This document shows positions 9,237 to 17,642 of a stretch of DNA of 64,000 bases, one piece after another. Both the position numbers and the translations under genes were made by a program. This DNA is from Lewinellaceae bacterium (lineage in GTDB: Bacteria; Bacteroidota; Bacteroidia; Chitinophagales; Saprospiraceae). Position 1 is the stretch's first letter, and every line of letters begins with the position of its first letter. The notes under the pieces were generated by a model. That model was not told the origin of the DNA, ran no database searches, and worked only from the letters and a program-made list of their open reading frames with translations. The stretch lies in contig JACJYA010000013.1 in NCBI GenBank assembly GCA_020636315.1, positions 186,001-250,000 of the forward strand. Direction: 5' to 3'.

Positions 9237-12200
9237 ATGAAACACTTAAAAGAAAGCACAGAAAAAGAGGTGTTGCTACGCTCAGGCAATGCCTTTCTGA
9301 TGCTGCTTCGAGCGGCGCTGTTCGCTCTGATCTTTGGATTTGCCGATGGTTCTCTTGCGGCTCAGTGTACCCTTGACTGCCTTGGAAATGACCCCACCCA
9401 GCCTCTTTCCATCATAATTGATGAGGATTGTGAGGTAGGGCTGGATACCAGCCTTCTGCTGGCCAGTGCTTCCACCTGTCCGGGAGACAAACTGATTACG
9501 GTGAGAGATTCCCTGAGTAACCTCATTGCTTCAGACAATAACAGTGTCTCTTTCGATGCAGCACCTTATAACGGCCAGTTGCTCAGAGTCACTATTGAAG
9601 ACCTGCAGTCGGGCTTTTTTTGCAATAGCTTTGTGTCTCTGATGGATACTTTCCCGCCGGCGATCATGTGCCTTTCAGACACCATCAACTGCCTGGCGGA
9701 TACAAGCGTTGCCGAGCTGGGCTATCCCATCATCACCGATAATTGTTCGGGAGATGTAACGGTAAACTACGTCGATACCATGATGGCCTTTCCCTGCCAG
9801 GGGCCGGATGTGGCTCTAATCGAAAGGACGTGGACGGCTTCCGATATTTTTGGCAACACTGCCGTATGTGTACAGTCGATCCACCTTCGAAGGCCGCAGT
9901 TGACGGATGTATCCTTCCCGCCCGATACCACCATGGCGTGTGACGGTTACCTTCCGGATCCGGATCATGCCGGCTGGCCAACGCTCTTCGGCGACACCAT
10001 CGGGTTGAGCAATGAATGTTTCCTTTCCGTATTCTTTGAGGATGACACCATACCGTCTTGTTCCGCCCAGACGTTTGAGCTGCTCCGCACCTGGACGGTT
10101 ACCGAGTCCTGTACCGGGGAAGAAGTTACCGAGATCCAGCTGATCAGTGTCGTGGATACGGTGGCTCCGCAGATTACCTGCCCCCCGGATACGACGGTGA
10201 ATACGTCGCCGGCTTCCTGTTATGGCCAAATTACCCTTACTGCCCCGGCTATGACAGATAACTGCGACGGAGATGCTACTTTTTTTGTCAACACCTCTTA
10301 TGGGGCCGTCGGCCTCGGGCCACACAACTTTGTCCCGGTAGGGACTCATACGCTGCAATATACGGCCATTGATGCCTGCCAGAATACCCGGACCTGTACA
10401 ACCATACTGAATGTTGTTGATGCCGGGCCTCCGACGGCGGTCTGTGATGATGCAGTTATCGTTGCTTTGCCGTCCGGTGGCTATGGAACGGCTTCGGCCC
10501 TCACTTTTGAGGAGGAAAGTGTCGATAATTGCGCCAGTACCCTGTATTTCAAGGTCAGGCGCGTAAATGAAGGCGAGTGCGGAATGTCAAATGGAGATGA
10601 TTCCGGCCTGCCTGGATACCAGGAATGGTTTGATGACCAGGTGCGGTTTTGTTGTGAGGATATTGGAGAAGATATTCAGGTTTTGCTGCGGGTTTACGAG
10701 ATCGACCCCGGAGCGGGCCCGGTTGACCCGTCAAGGGAAATACCACCAGGTGACCTGTACGGGCATTATTCGGAGTGCCTGTCCCATGTGGAAGTCCAGG
10801 ACAGGCTGGCGCCTCAGATCACCTGCCCGCACGATACGGCCGTCGATTGCTCTGCGGATTATTCGGACCTTACGGCCTTTGGAAACCCTATGGTGTCGGA
10901 TAACTGTGGCGCTCAGGTGACCCTGGAAGAGGAGACGAGCCTGGATGAGTGCGGAACGGGAACCATAACCCGGACTTTTCGGGCCTTTGACCCTTCCGGT
11001 AACATTTCTTCCTGCACACAGGAAATCACCGTAACCAGAGACCCTTTCACCGAGAGCAACATCATTTGGCCCCAGAATTATTCGGTTGACATCTGTGGCG
11101 CTTCCACTGAACCGGATGACCTGCCGGATGGTTATGGCCGCCCGGAAGTGGTAGGCATGAGTTGCGCCAATATCGGCATCATTTACGAGGACGATTTTTT
11201 CAATATCGCCATGCCGGCCTGTTACAAGATCCTGCGGCGATGGACGGTTATTGACTGGTGTGAATATGACCCGGAGTACCCGGATGCCGGAGGGCGTTTT
11301 TCGAAAGTGCAGGTCGTCAAGGTGGAAGATAATGACCCTCCTGTCCTCGATTGCCCGGCAGCCATTACGCGAGGCGTCTCTTCGGACTGTAGCAGTGCTT
11401 CGATAACTCTGCCCCCGGTGATGGCTGTGGATTGTAACCCCAACCTCGTCATCACCAATGATTCCCCCTTCGCCAATTCCGGCGGGCCCAATGCCAGCGG
11501 CAACTATCCGCTGGGCACTACCGTAGTGACGTTTTCCGCCGCTGACCGGTGTGGTAACTATTCCGAGTGCCAGGTCGATATCAATGTTGTCGATAACCAG
11601 GCTCCTGCGGTCATTTGTATTGTCGGATTGTCGATTAACCTCTCCGGTTCAAATGGCGACGGGTATGCCACCCTGCAGGCCGCGGCCTTTGATGGGGGAA
11701 GTACGGACAACTGCACGAGCAGCCCTGACCTGCGGCGCACCATCAGGCGCGCCGGGACGGGTATCCCCGGGACTCCACCGGCCACAACTGAATTGTCTTT
11801 TACCTGTGCCGACCGCGGCAACCAGCCAATTGAGTTCTGGGTGACCGATGCTGTGGGAAACAGCGATTACTGTGTGACGGTAATTGCCATCCAGGACAAC
11901 AACGGCATCTGCCCCCAACAGGCTTCCGGAATGATCTCCGGCGACATACAAACGGAAATGGGCGAATATGTGGAAAACGTGACGGTCAAGACCAGTGGCA
12001 GCAGCAACATAGAAGGGTTCACCGGGAACTTTGGATTCTTTGAGATCCTGGACGTCCCCTACGGAGGGGACTACACGGTCACTGCCCGGCGGGAGGACGA
12101 CCCGCTGAACGGCGTATCGACCCTTGACCTCGTCCTGATCAGTAAGCATATTCTGGGCGTTCAGCTGCTGGGCAGCCCCTACAAGCAGATCGCAGCAGAT

Positions 12201-13187
12201 GTGAACCGCTCGGGAACCATTTCTACACTGGATATGATCAGCCTGAGGAAAATGATACTCGGGCAGGATGCTAATTTCCCTAATGGAAATACTTCCTGGC
12301 GCTTTATCGATGCCGGATACCTTTTTCCGGACCCTCAGGACCCCTTTGCAAGCCCTTTCCCGGAGATCATAAACATCAACAACTTCTCCCAAAGCGAGAT
12401 GGAAGCAGACTTTGTCGCCATTAAAGTCGGAGATGTAGATAACTCGGCCGTGCCCGGCAGCCTTTTGGGAGTGGAAAGCCGGGCCGTGGCAGGGCGCCTG
12501 CCGGTCCGCTTGCCGGACCTGCGAGCCAAAGCCGGTGAGCTCATTTCCGTACCTTTTACTGCCCGCCAGCTGAACGGCATCCTGGGATACCAGTTTAGCC
12601 TGGGCTTTAAAACAGAATACCTGGAATGGGCAGGGCTGGAACCCGGCAATCTGCCGGGAATGACTGAGGAGCACTTCAATCTGCAGATGGCTGGTGAAGG
12701 GCGGATCAGTACGAGCTGGAACTGGCCGGCCGCAACGGCCTCTGCCGGAGATGAGGACGTGCTGCTCTTCAGCCTGGTATTCCGGGCGCGGAGAGATATA
12801 GGGACATTGAGGCCCTTAATATTTGCCGGAAATGACCCCACCCGGGCTGAAGCTTATGCTCTGGATGGCGGCCTGCTCGACGTCCGCCTTCAATTTGAAG
12901 CAGCCCCGCAGGAAGAGGCCCCGGAAGAAAAGCTTGAACTGTACCAGAACCGCCCCAACCCCTTTAACGCGGAAACCGCTATCGGGTTCAGGCTTCCGAA
13001 GAGCGGCGCCGCCCGGCTGAGTGTGATCAGCCTGTCCGGGCAGTTGATCTACCGGAAAGAAGGGTTCTTCGAACGCGGATACCATGAGTTCACTATCTCG
13101 GCGGCCGACCTGCCGGCCAGTGGGGTGCTCTACTACCAGCTGCAAACGGACGGCCAGGCTGTGACAAGGAAAATGATCCTGATGTAA
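9237..13187 (+). CDS. HYR-domain secreted protein with dockerin-like pair, cohesin-like domain and T9SS type A sorting domain
   Basis: A 1316-residue secreted protein with an N-terminal signal (hydrophobic run about residues 22-43, ending SLAAQ). Residues about 138-900 contain several HYR-type Ig-like units, recognisable from P.I.CP.D.....C and DNC motifs and a closing FSAADRCGN. At about 905-950 is a carboxypeptidase-regulatory-like fold (SGMISGDIQTEMGEYVENV). A dockerin-like pair follows: first repeat near 956 (GVSTLDLVLISKHILG), second near 988 (DVNRSGTISTLDM...MILG), the second with the D-N-S-T-D calcium-loop pattern. Residues about 1088-1222 resemble a cohesin beta-sandwich (AGELISVPFTARQLNGILGYQFSL). 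The last 80 residues are a type A T9SS sorting domain (YQNRPNPFNAETAIGF). A paralogue follows at 13734. Dockerin and cohesin-like modules on one chain are unusual; whether they bind is inference. Confidence 0.82.
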   Translation: MKHLKESTEKEVLLRSGNAFLMLLRAALFALIFGFADGSLAAQCTLDCLGNDPTQPLSIIIDEDCEVGLDTSLLLASASTCPGDKLITVRDSLSNLIASDNNSVSFDAAPYNGQLLRVTIEDLQSGFFCNSFVSLMDTFPPAIMCLSDTINCLADTSVAELGYPIITDNCSGDVTVNYVDTMMAFPCQGPDVALIERTWTASDIFGNTAVCVQSIHLRRPQLTDVSFPPDTTMACDGYLPDPDHAGWPTLFGDTIGLSNECFLSVFFEDDTIPSCSAQTFELLRTWTVTESCTGEEVTEIQLISVVDTVAPQITCPPDTTVNTSPASCYGQITLTAPAMTDNCDGDATFFVNTSYGAVGLGPHNFVPVGTHTLQYTAIDACQNTRTCTTILNVVDAGPPTAVCDDAVIVALPSGGYGTASALTFEEESVDNCASTLYFKVRRVNEGECGMSNGDDSGLPGYQEWFDDQVRFCCEDIGEDIQVLLRVYEIDPGAGPVDPSREIPPGDLYGHYSECLSHVEVQDRLAPQITCPHDTAVDCSADYSDLTAFGNPMVSDNCGAQVTLEEETSLDECGTGTITRTFRAFDPSGNISSCTQEITVTRDPFTESNIIWPQNYSVDICGASTEPDDLPDGYGRPEVVGMSCANIGIIYEDDFFNIAMPACYKILRRWTVIDWCEYDPEYPDAGGRFSKVQVVKVEDNDPPVLDCPAAITRGVSSDCSSASITLPPVMAVDCNPNLVITNDSPFANSGGPNASGNYPLGTTVVTFSAADRCGNYSECQVDINVVDNQAPAVICIVGLSINLSGSNGDGYATLQAAAFDGGSTDNCTSSPDLRRTIRRAGTGIPGTPPATTELSFTCADRGNQPIEFWVTDAVGNSDYCVTVIAIQDNNGICPQQASGMISGDIQTEMGEYVENVTVKTSGSSNIEGFTGNFGFFEILDVPYGGDYTVTARREDDPLNGVSTLDLVLISKHILGVQLLGSPYKQIAADVNRSGTISTLDMISLRKMILGQDANFPNGNTSWRFIDAGYLFPDPQDPFASPFPEIININNFSQSEMEADFVAIKVGDVDNSAVPGSLLGVESRAVAGRLPVRLPDLRAKAGELISVPFTARQLNGILGYQFSLGFKTEYLEWAGLEPGNLPGMTEEHFNLQMAGEGRISTSWNWPAATASAGDEDVLLFSLVFRARRDIGTLRPLIFAGNDPTRAEAYALDGGLLDVRLQFEAAPQEEAPEEKLELYQNRPNPFNAETAIGFRLPKSGAARLSVISLSGQLIYRKEGFFERGYHEFTISAADLPASGVLYYQLQTDGQAVTRKMILM

Positions 13188-13204
13188 CAGATAATATCCC
13201 ATAG

Positions 13205-13228
13205 GGGAAAGGGCCACGGCCCTTTCCC
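13205..13228 (+). terminator. Hairpin just downstream of the HYR/dockerin gene
   Basis: Perfect 11-bp arms (13205-13215 and 13218-13228, GGGAAAGGGCC with its complement) lie 17 bp after the stop codon and are followed by an AT-rich stretch without a clean T-run. Probably a terminator or mRNA 3'-end stabiliser. Confidence 0.5.
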
Positions 13229-13306
13229 AGACTTTTATCCCTTTATCCCAATTTTATTTTCTTTTATCCCAGACTTTTATCCCATTTATCCCAATTTTGT
13301 TATCCC
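13226..13306. repeat. Imperfect tandem duplication of about 35-40 bp
   Basis: The word CCCAGACTTTTATCCC, followed by TTATCCCAATTTT, occurs twice in a row (from about 13226 and again from about 13268), with TTTATCCC words repeated in between. Only two units are present. It looks like slippage duplication between the hairpin at 13205 and the terminator at 13308. Confidence 0.6.
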
Positions 13307-13307
13307 C

Positions 13308-13345
13308 AAAAAGCCTCTGCCTCAAAGGTGGAGGCTTTTTCTTTT
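13308..13345 (+). terminator. Rho-independent terminator
   Basis: 10-bp arms AAAAAGCCTC (13308-13317) and GAGGCTTTTT (13331-13340) enclose a 13-nt loop and are followed by a T-rich run. It is the likely end of the HYR/dockerin transcript. The following 390 bp up to the next gene hold nothing else I can identify. Confidence 0.75.
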
Positions 13346-13733
13346 TGAATTTGCTAGATTAAGATTATTTTCATATATTACCACTGGAAATTTTCTCACC
13401 CCCCGTTCAGTTTCCTTTTTTGAGCTTTGAGAGGCTATTATTTTTCAGCGACACCTGTCCCTGGCGGCGTAGTTACGGCAGGGCGTTTCCCTTTTTTTAT
13501 CAACAAACAAGCAATACATTTTCTACCCGAATAAAAACGCAAAAGCTTGCTTCCGATAGCAATAGAACACCCTGGAAAAAGGCATTGCCCTGAGTGCGAT
13601 TTCCGGGAGTGATTACAAGGCATTCTACCCTGCAGGTGGCGGTTTTCCGCCTGGTTTTACTTCCCTTACCCATTCTTGGGCTCGTATTCTATTGTCCAAA
13701 AAGATTGATCTATAAGCAAAACTTCTACCATCT

Positions 13734-16442
13734 ATGAAAATTCGACGTTATTTCCCCAGCTACCTTTTGCCGGTTATTGCCTTGATGGGCTTTCCGCTGG
13801 CAGTTTTTAGTAATGGCCCGGAAAGCCCCTGGGATTATATCCCGCCTACTGCCATTTGTGAAGATCAGCTCAACGTTTCGCTGACCTCCGTAGGAACAGC
13901 CATCGTTTATGCTCAATCCTTTGACGAAGGGAGTTATGACAATTACTGCCTGGCCGGTGTAAAGGTCCGGCGAATGGACGAACCGAATGCCCCTTTCACC
14001 AATGCCGTGGTCTTCGACTGCGATGACATCGGGCAGTTGGTTTCGGTTGAACTGCAGGCTAGAGACTGCGCCGGCAACACCAACTCCTGCTGGACGAATG
14101 TCTGGGTGGAAGACAAATTGCCTCCTCATATACATTGCCCCTATGATAAGACCATCGCCTGTGATGAATTGAATGACTGGTATGCCATGGGGCAGGCCAC
14201 CGCAACCGACAATTGTGGTGTGGCCGATATTTCTTATTCGGATTCTGACAATACAGGCTCCTGTGGAACCGGCTACATCACCCGGACCTGGACCGCTACC
14301 GATATTTACGGATATTCGTCTTCCTGCACACAAACCATCCATGTGGTTGACAATACCCCGGTGGTCGTCCTGTTCCCTCCGGACACCACTTTTCACGACT
14401 GCATTACTGCCAATGACCTGGACCCGGAAGACCTGCCCCCTCCGTATGATCAACCGACGGTGCTTTATGAAGACTGTGAGCTTATGGCCTTCAGCCATGA
14501 GGATTGGGTATTTACTGCAGCACCGAATTCCTGTGTCAAGATCATTCGCCGGTGGAAAGTCATTAACTGGTGCACTTATCAGTACGGTGGAGACCAGGGC
14601 ATCTGGGAAGACAATCAGATCCTGAAAATACAGGACAATACCCCTCCGGAGATCACCTGCCCGGATGATGTGGTCAAAGCTGTAAATGCCAACTGTACGG
14701 CTACCGTTACCATGCCGCCTTTGGCTTCGGTCGATGATTGTCTGTCGGATGTTGAGATCCGGATCTACGGCGACCTGGGAGAAGGCGACATTTTTACCAA
14801 CGTCCCGATCGGGGAGTATGAAATGACCTATGTCGCCAAGGATGGCTGCCTGAATACCAGCAGTTGTGATATACGGGTCACTGTAGTGGATGCCACCCCT
14901 CCGGGAGTAGTGTGTTACAGCGGGCTGTCCTTCCCCCTGATGTCCAACGGTGAGGCCATGTTGTGGGCATCTGATGTAGAGGTGGGCAGCAGTTATGATA
15001 ATTGTACGCCTTATGATAAACTGATTTTCAGGTTGGGGCCGGAACCGGCTCCCGGGCAGACGAGCCCGCCGGATGAAGATTTCCTGACTTTCACCTGTGC
15101 CGACACCGGTTCCAACACCGTAGCCTTATGGATAGGTGATGAGGCAGGCAACTGGGATTATTGCCTGTCCGAAGCTATCGTACAGGACAATCAGAATATC
15201 TGCGGGCCCACCGTGCCGCCCTTGGCCCAGGCTCAGATCTCCGGCTTCATTTTTGATGAACAGGGCGATAAAATTCCCGATGTAAGGGTAAATATTGATT
15301 CTTCGGCTACCGGCCCTTATGAGGCCTATACAGATTCGCTGGGCTGGTATGCTTTCGATAGCATGCCTGTGGGCGCCAGTTACACCTTGCGGCCGGAAAA
15401 ACTTAGCGCCCCTCTGGATGGGGTAACGACGATAGACCTCATCCTTTTAGCCATGCATGTAATGGGGGTAGATTCCCTGGATTCTCCTTACCAGTACATT
15501 GCCGCGGATATTGACCTTTCCGGTGTTGTCGATATGGCAGACCTGGAATGGCTGCACCGGATGTTGCTGGGGCTGGAGCCTGCGTTTCCTGTAAACCTGA
15601 CCTGGAGGTTTGTTCCCCGGAGTTACACCTTCCCCGATCCGGACCCGCTTTCAGTGGATTTTCCCGAAGAGATAACCATTGACGGCCTCAGTGGCCCTGC
15701 AGATACTGCGCACTTTACGGGCATTAAACTGGGAGACCTCGACGCCAGCCTGAACCAGCCGGATTCATTGCAGATGCGTTCTGTTGCTCCTGCTTTTGCA
15801 GTACAGGCCCAGGACCGCTTCCTGCAGGCAGGAGAGGAAACAGAGGTGGCTTTGTCTGCTCAAAACCATGATGCCATTCTTGGTTTGCTGCTCCGTTTTC
15901 AACATGATGGGCTGTTGCTGGAAGAAGCCCGGTTTGGGCCTCTCGGCGGAACCGGAGAATACCGGGCGGGAACGCAAACATCCGCCATTTCCTGGGCGAG
16001 GGAACAAAGCCGGTTATTGGAACCGGGTGAACAATTGATTACCCTCCGCTTTAAGGCCGACAGAGACGGGCTTCTCAGCGAAATGTTGTCTCTGGAGCAG
16101 AGCGCCCAGGCTTTCCGGGCTTCCGCCGGTATTGAAGAAGCTCCGGTTGAACTTCATTTTACGAGCTCTGCCAAAGCATTCAGGCTGCTGAGTGCTTATC
16201 CGAACCCCTTCCGCGATAAGGCCTATTTGCGCATCGAAATACCTGGATCGGAAAAGCTCAGGTTGTCGGTATGGGAAAACAGAGGCGCTTTGGTTTATCG
16301 TTCGGTATGGGACATGGAGGCTGGCCTGCATGAACTGCCGGTAAATGCTGCCGACCTCGGCGGGCCGGGTACGTATCTGTTCCGGCTGGAATCCGAGTCC
16401 GGAGTAGCTTCCGGCAGGCTTGTGCTGATGCCGGGCCAATAG
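13734..16442 (+). CDS. HYR-domain secreted protein with dockerin-like pair, cohesin-like domain and T9SS type A sorting domain (shorter paralogue)
   Basis: A 902-residue paralogue of the preceding gene with the same order of modules but fewer HYR units. It has a signal peptide (YLLPVIALMGFPLAVFSNG), then HYR-like Ig units from about residue 40 to 490 (PPHIHCPYDKTIACD, DNCGVADISY, PPEITCPDDVV). A carboxypeptidase-regulatory-like segment near 500-555 includes SGFIFDEQGDKIPDVRV. Dockerin-like repeats lie near 560 (GVTTIDLILLAMHVMG) and 590 (DIDLSGVVDMADLEWL), the second with weaker calcium-loop residues than in the paralogue. A cohesin-like sandwich spans about 685-815, and a type A sorting domain the last 85 residues (LLSAYPNPFRDKAYLRIEI). 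Inferred role: surface or matrix protein exported by T9SS, possibly assembling with the seven-cohesin protein. Confidence 0.8.
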   Translation: MKIRRYFPSYLLPVIALMGFPLAVFSNGPESPWDYIPPTAICEDQLNVSLTSVGTAIVYAQSFDEGSYDNYCLAGVKVRRMDEPNAPFTNAVVFDCDDIGQLVSVELQARDCAGNTNSCWTNVWVEDKLPPHIHCPYDKTIACDELNDWYAMGQATATDNCGVADISYSDSDNTGSCGTGYITRTWTATDIYGYSSSCTQTIHVVDNTPVVVLFPPDTTFHDCITANDLDPEDLPPPYDQPTVLYEDCELMAFSHEDWVFTAAPNSCVKIIRRWKVINWCTYQYGGDQGIWEDNQILKIQDNTPPEITCPDDVVKAVNANCTATVTMPPLASVDDCLSDVEIRIYGDLGEGDIFTNVPIGEYEMTYVAKDGCLNTSSCDIRVTVVDATPPGVVCYSGLSFPLMSNGEAMLWASDVEVGSSYDNCTPYDKLIFRLGPEPAPGQTSPPDEDFLTFTCADTGSNTVALWIGDEAGNWDYCLSEAIVQDNQNICGPTVPPLAQAQISGFIFDEQGDKIPDVRVNIDSSATGPYEAYTDSLGWYAFDSMPVGASYTLRPEKLSAPLDGVTTIDLILLAMHVMGVDSLDSPYQYIAADIDLSGVVDMADLEWLHRMLLGLEPAFPVNLTWRFVPRSYTFPDPDPLSVDFPEEITIDGLSGPADTAHFTGIKLGDLDASLNQPDSLQMRSVAPAFAVQAQDRFLQAGEETEVALSAQNHDAILGLLLRFQHDGLLLEEARFGPLGGTGEYRAGTQTSAISWAREQSRLLEPGEQLITLRFKADRDGLLSEMLSLEQSAQAFRASAGIEEAPVELHFTSSAKAFRLLSAYPNPFRDKAYLRIEIPGSEKLRLSVWENRGALVYRSVWDMEAGLHELPVNAADLGGPGTYLFRLESESGVASGRLVLMPGQ

Positions 16443-16444
16443 GC

Positions 16445-16726
16445 ATGAATCATGCGAATCAGGGGCTAAATCCATTCGTCAATATGATATTGGAGGCCTC
16501 AGGCAGAGCACCCATTAAGGCTTGTGCCATTAGGCACAAAATGTCGGTAGGGAGATCCCAATTGGGCCTTTCCGTGCCGTAGGTACGGCATATTAATAAT
16601 TCCCTCATGGGCATGTTCCGTACCTACGGCACGGGCAAAGCTTCCCCGTGGCATTATCTACCGATATATCGTCCCTACGGGACTTCAAAAATATGCTTCG
16701 TTTAGCCCCTGATTCGCATGAATCAT
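16445..16726. repeat. 282-bp nested inverted-repeat (MITE-like) element
   Basis: The ends are 26-bp inverted repeats with one mismatch (16445-16470 and 16701-16726; core GCGAATCAGGGGCTAAA). Inside is a perfect 17-bp inverted pair CCGTGCCGTAGGTACGG (16572-16588 and 16618-16634), each arm of which is itself nearly palindromic, and a smaller TTGTGCC/GGCACAA pair near 16522-16539. There is no open frame of note and no clear target-site duplication. It lies 3 bp after the stop of the preceding gene, so it could also act as a 3'-end structure. Confidence 0.7.
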
Positions 16727-16750
16727 ACTAAATAAGATAAAGGATATTGG

Positions 16751-16797
16751 AGCCCCTGGCACGCTCTTTGCTATGAGAAAGGAGTTGTCCAGGGGCT
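16751..16797. repeat. Stem-loop with 9-bp closing arms
   Basis: AGCCCCTGG (16751-16759) pairs with CCAGGGGCT (16789-16797), and CTCTTT/AGAAAG can pair inside, giving an extended stem followed by AT-rich sequence. It may be a terminator or a piece of structured RNA. The 16798-17119 stretch has no gene; it contains a small palindrome TTTGGATCATCCAAA at 16859-16873. Confidence 0.45.
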
Positions 16798-17129
16798 TAT
16801 TAGTATTTAAAAAAAATATATTGATCATTTTTTGTATGTAATGATCTAAAATTTTAACTTTGGATCATCCAAAATTAAAGCTGTGCTTCGGGACAGCAAT
16901 CTCAGGTTTTTGCTTCAACAGCAATGTGGAGCCCCCATCCATAGTTGCTTCTGTTTGAGCCTCCCGTTGTTTCCCATGGGATATCCGAAAGAAATTCAGG
17001 CTGTTCAATAAGGCAAGGGCGTGGCGTCGCCCGCTGCCCGTAGGCCAGATGACAGGTTATTGCATATCGGCTACTAGCAATTGATTATAATTTTTCCGGG
17101 CGAAAGCCTGGATAAAGCATTTGGGATGG

Positions 17130-17163
17130 CCTCTTCCTGCTATGGCGGGAGGAGGTTTTTTTT
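17130..17163 (+). terminator. Rho-independent terminator, copy 3 of a three-member family
   Basis: An 11-bp stem (17130-17140 with 17145-17155, two G-U pairs) with loop TATG is followed by eight T. The leader TTTGGGATGGCCTCT (17120-17134) is identical to copies at 7912 and 8459. It lies only 27 bp upstream of the yraN start, so it either ends an upstream non-coding transcript or sits in the yraN leader. Confidence 0.7.
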
Positions 17164-17190
17164 ATTATATTAACGTGAAAAAAAGCACTA

Positions 17191-17562
17191 GTGGCGCGTC
17201 ACAACGAAGTGGGTAAGATAGGGGAAGAATTGGCTCGACGGTATCTTGAGGAGCAGGGTTTTCGCATTCTGGAAACCAACTGGCGCTACCGGCGTGCAGA
17301 AATCGACCTCATCGCAATGGATGGGGCTGTCCTGGTTTTCGTCGAAGTAAAAACCAGGGGGTCCGATGCGTTTGGTAAACCCGAGGAATTTGTCACTTCC
17401 CACAAAGAAAAGCTCATTGTGGATGCCGCCATTGCCTATATGGAGTCCATCGGCCATGACTGGGAACTTCGCTTCGATATTATTGCCATCCTTTATCGCA
17501 ACGACAATGATTATCAGCTGGAACATTTTCCCGATGCATTCTTTCCAGGGCTGGAGGGGTAG
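17191..17562 (+). CDS. yraN: YraN/UPF0102 family protein
   Basis: A 123-residue protein of the UPF0102 family, which has a restriction-endonuclease-like fold and an unsettled role, perhaps in DNA processing. Recognisable features are GKIGEELARRYLEEQGFRIL at the N-terminus, the core D...ExK motif (AEIDLIAMDG...FVEVKTR) around residues 36-57, and KLIVDAAIAYM. The length is typical of the family. The start is the GTG at 17191, since no ATG fits the family N-terminus. It stands alone on the + strand and converges with the lipoprotein gene ending at 17643. Confidence 0.88.
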   Translation: MARHNEVGKIGEELARRYLEEQGFRILETNWRYRRAEIDLIAMDGAVLVFVEVKTRGSDAFGKPEEFVTSHKEKLIVDAAIAYMESIGHDWELRFDIIAILYRNDNDYQLEHFPDAFFPGLEG

Positions 17563-17577
17563 AAATAGTAGAGAGTA

Positions 17578-17630
17578 GTGTATCAGGAACCTCTCTACCT
17601 AATACACTGATACCCTGCCACCTGATACAC
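17578..17630. repeat. Nested inverted repeats between convergent genes
   Basis: GTGTATCAGG (17578-17587) pairs with CCTGATACAC (17621-17630), and GTAGAGAG just upstream pairs with CTCTCTAC inside it. Lying between the convergent yraN and lipoprotein genes, it could serve as a bidirectional terminator, though no T-run is obvious. Confidence 0.5.
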
Positions 17631-17642
17631 CCTCTTTGCTGC

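Noticed and set aside
13226..13306. Repeated TTTATCCC units considered as a CRISPR-like or satellite array
   Set aside because: Only two units, no spacers of even length and no cas genes; a simple tandem duplication.
1..16442. The cohesin/dockerin island as a true cellulosome
   Set aside because: No glycoside hydrolase, carbohydrate esterase or carbohydrate-binding module is encoded in the island; only scaffold-like and HYR proteins are seen.
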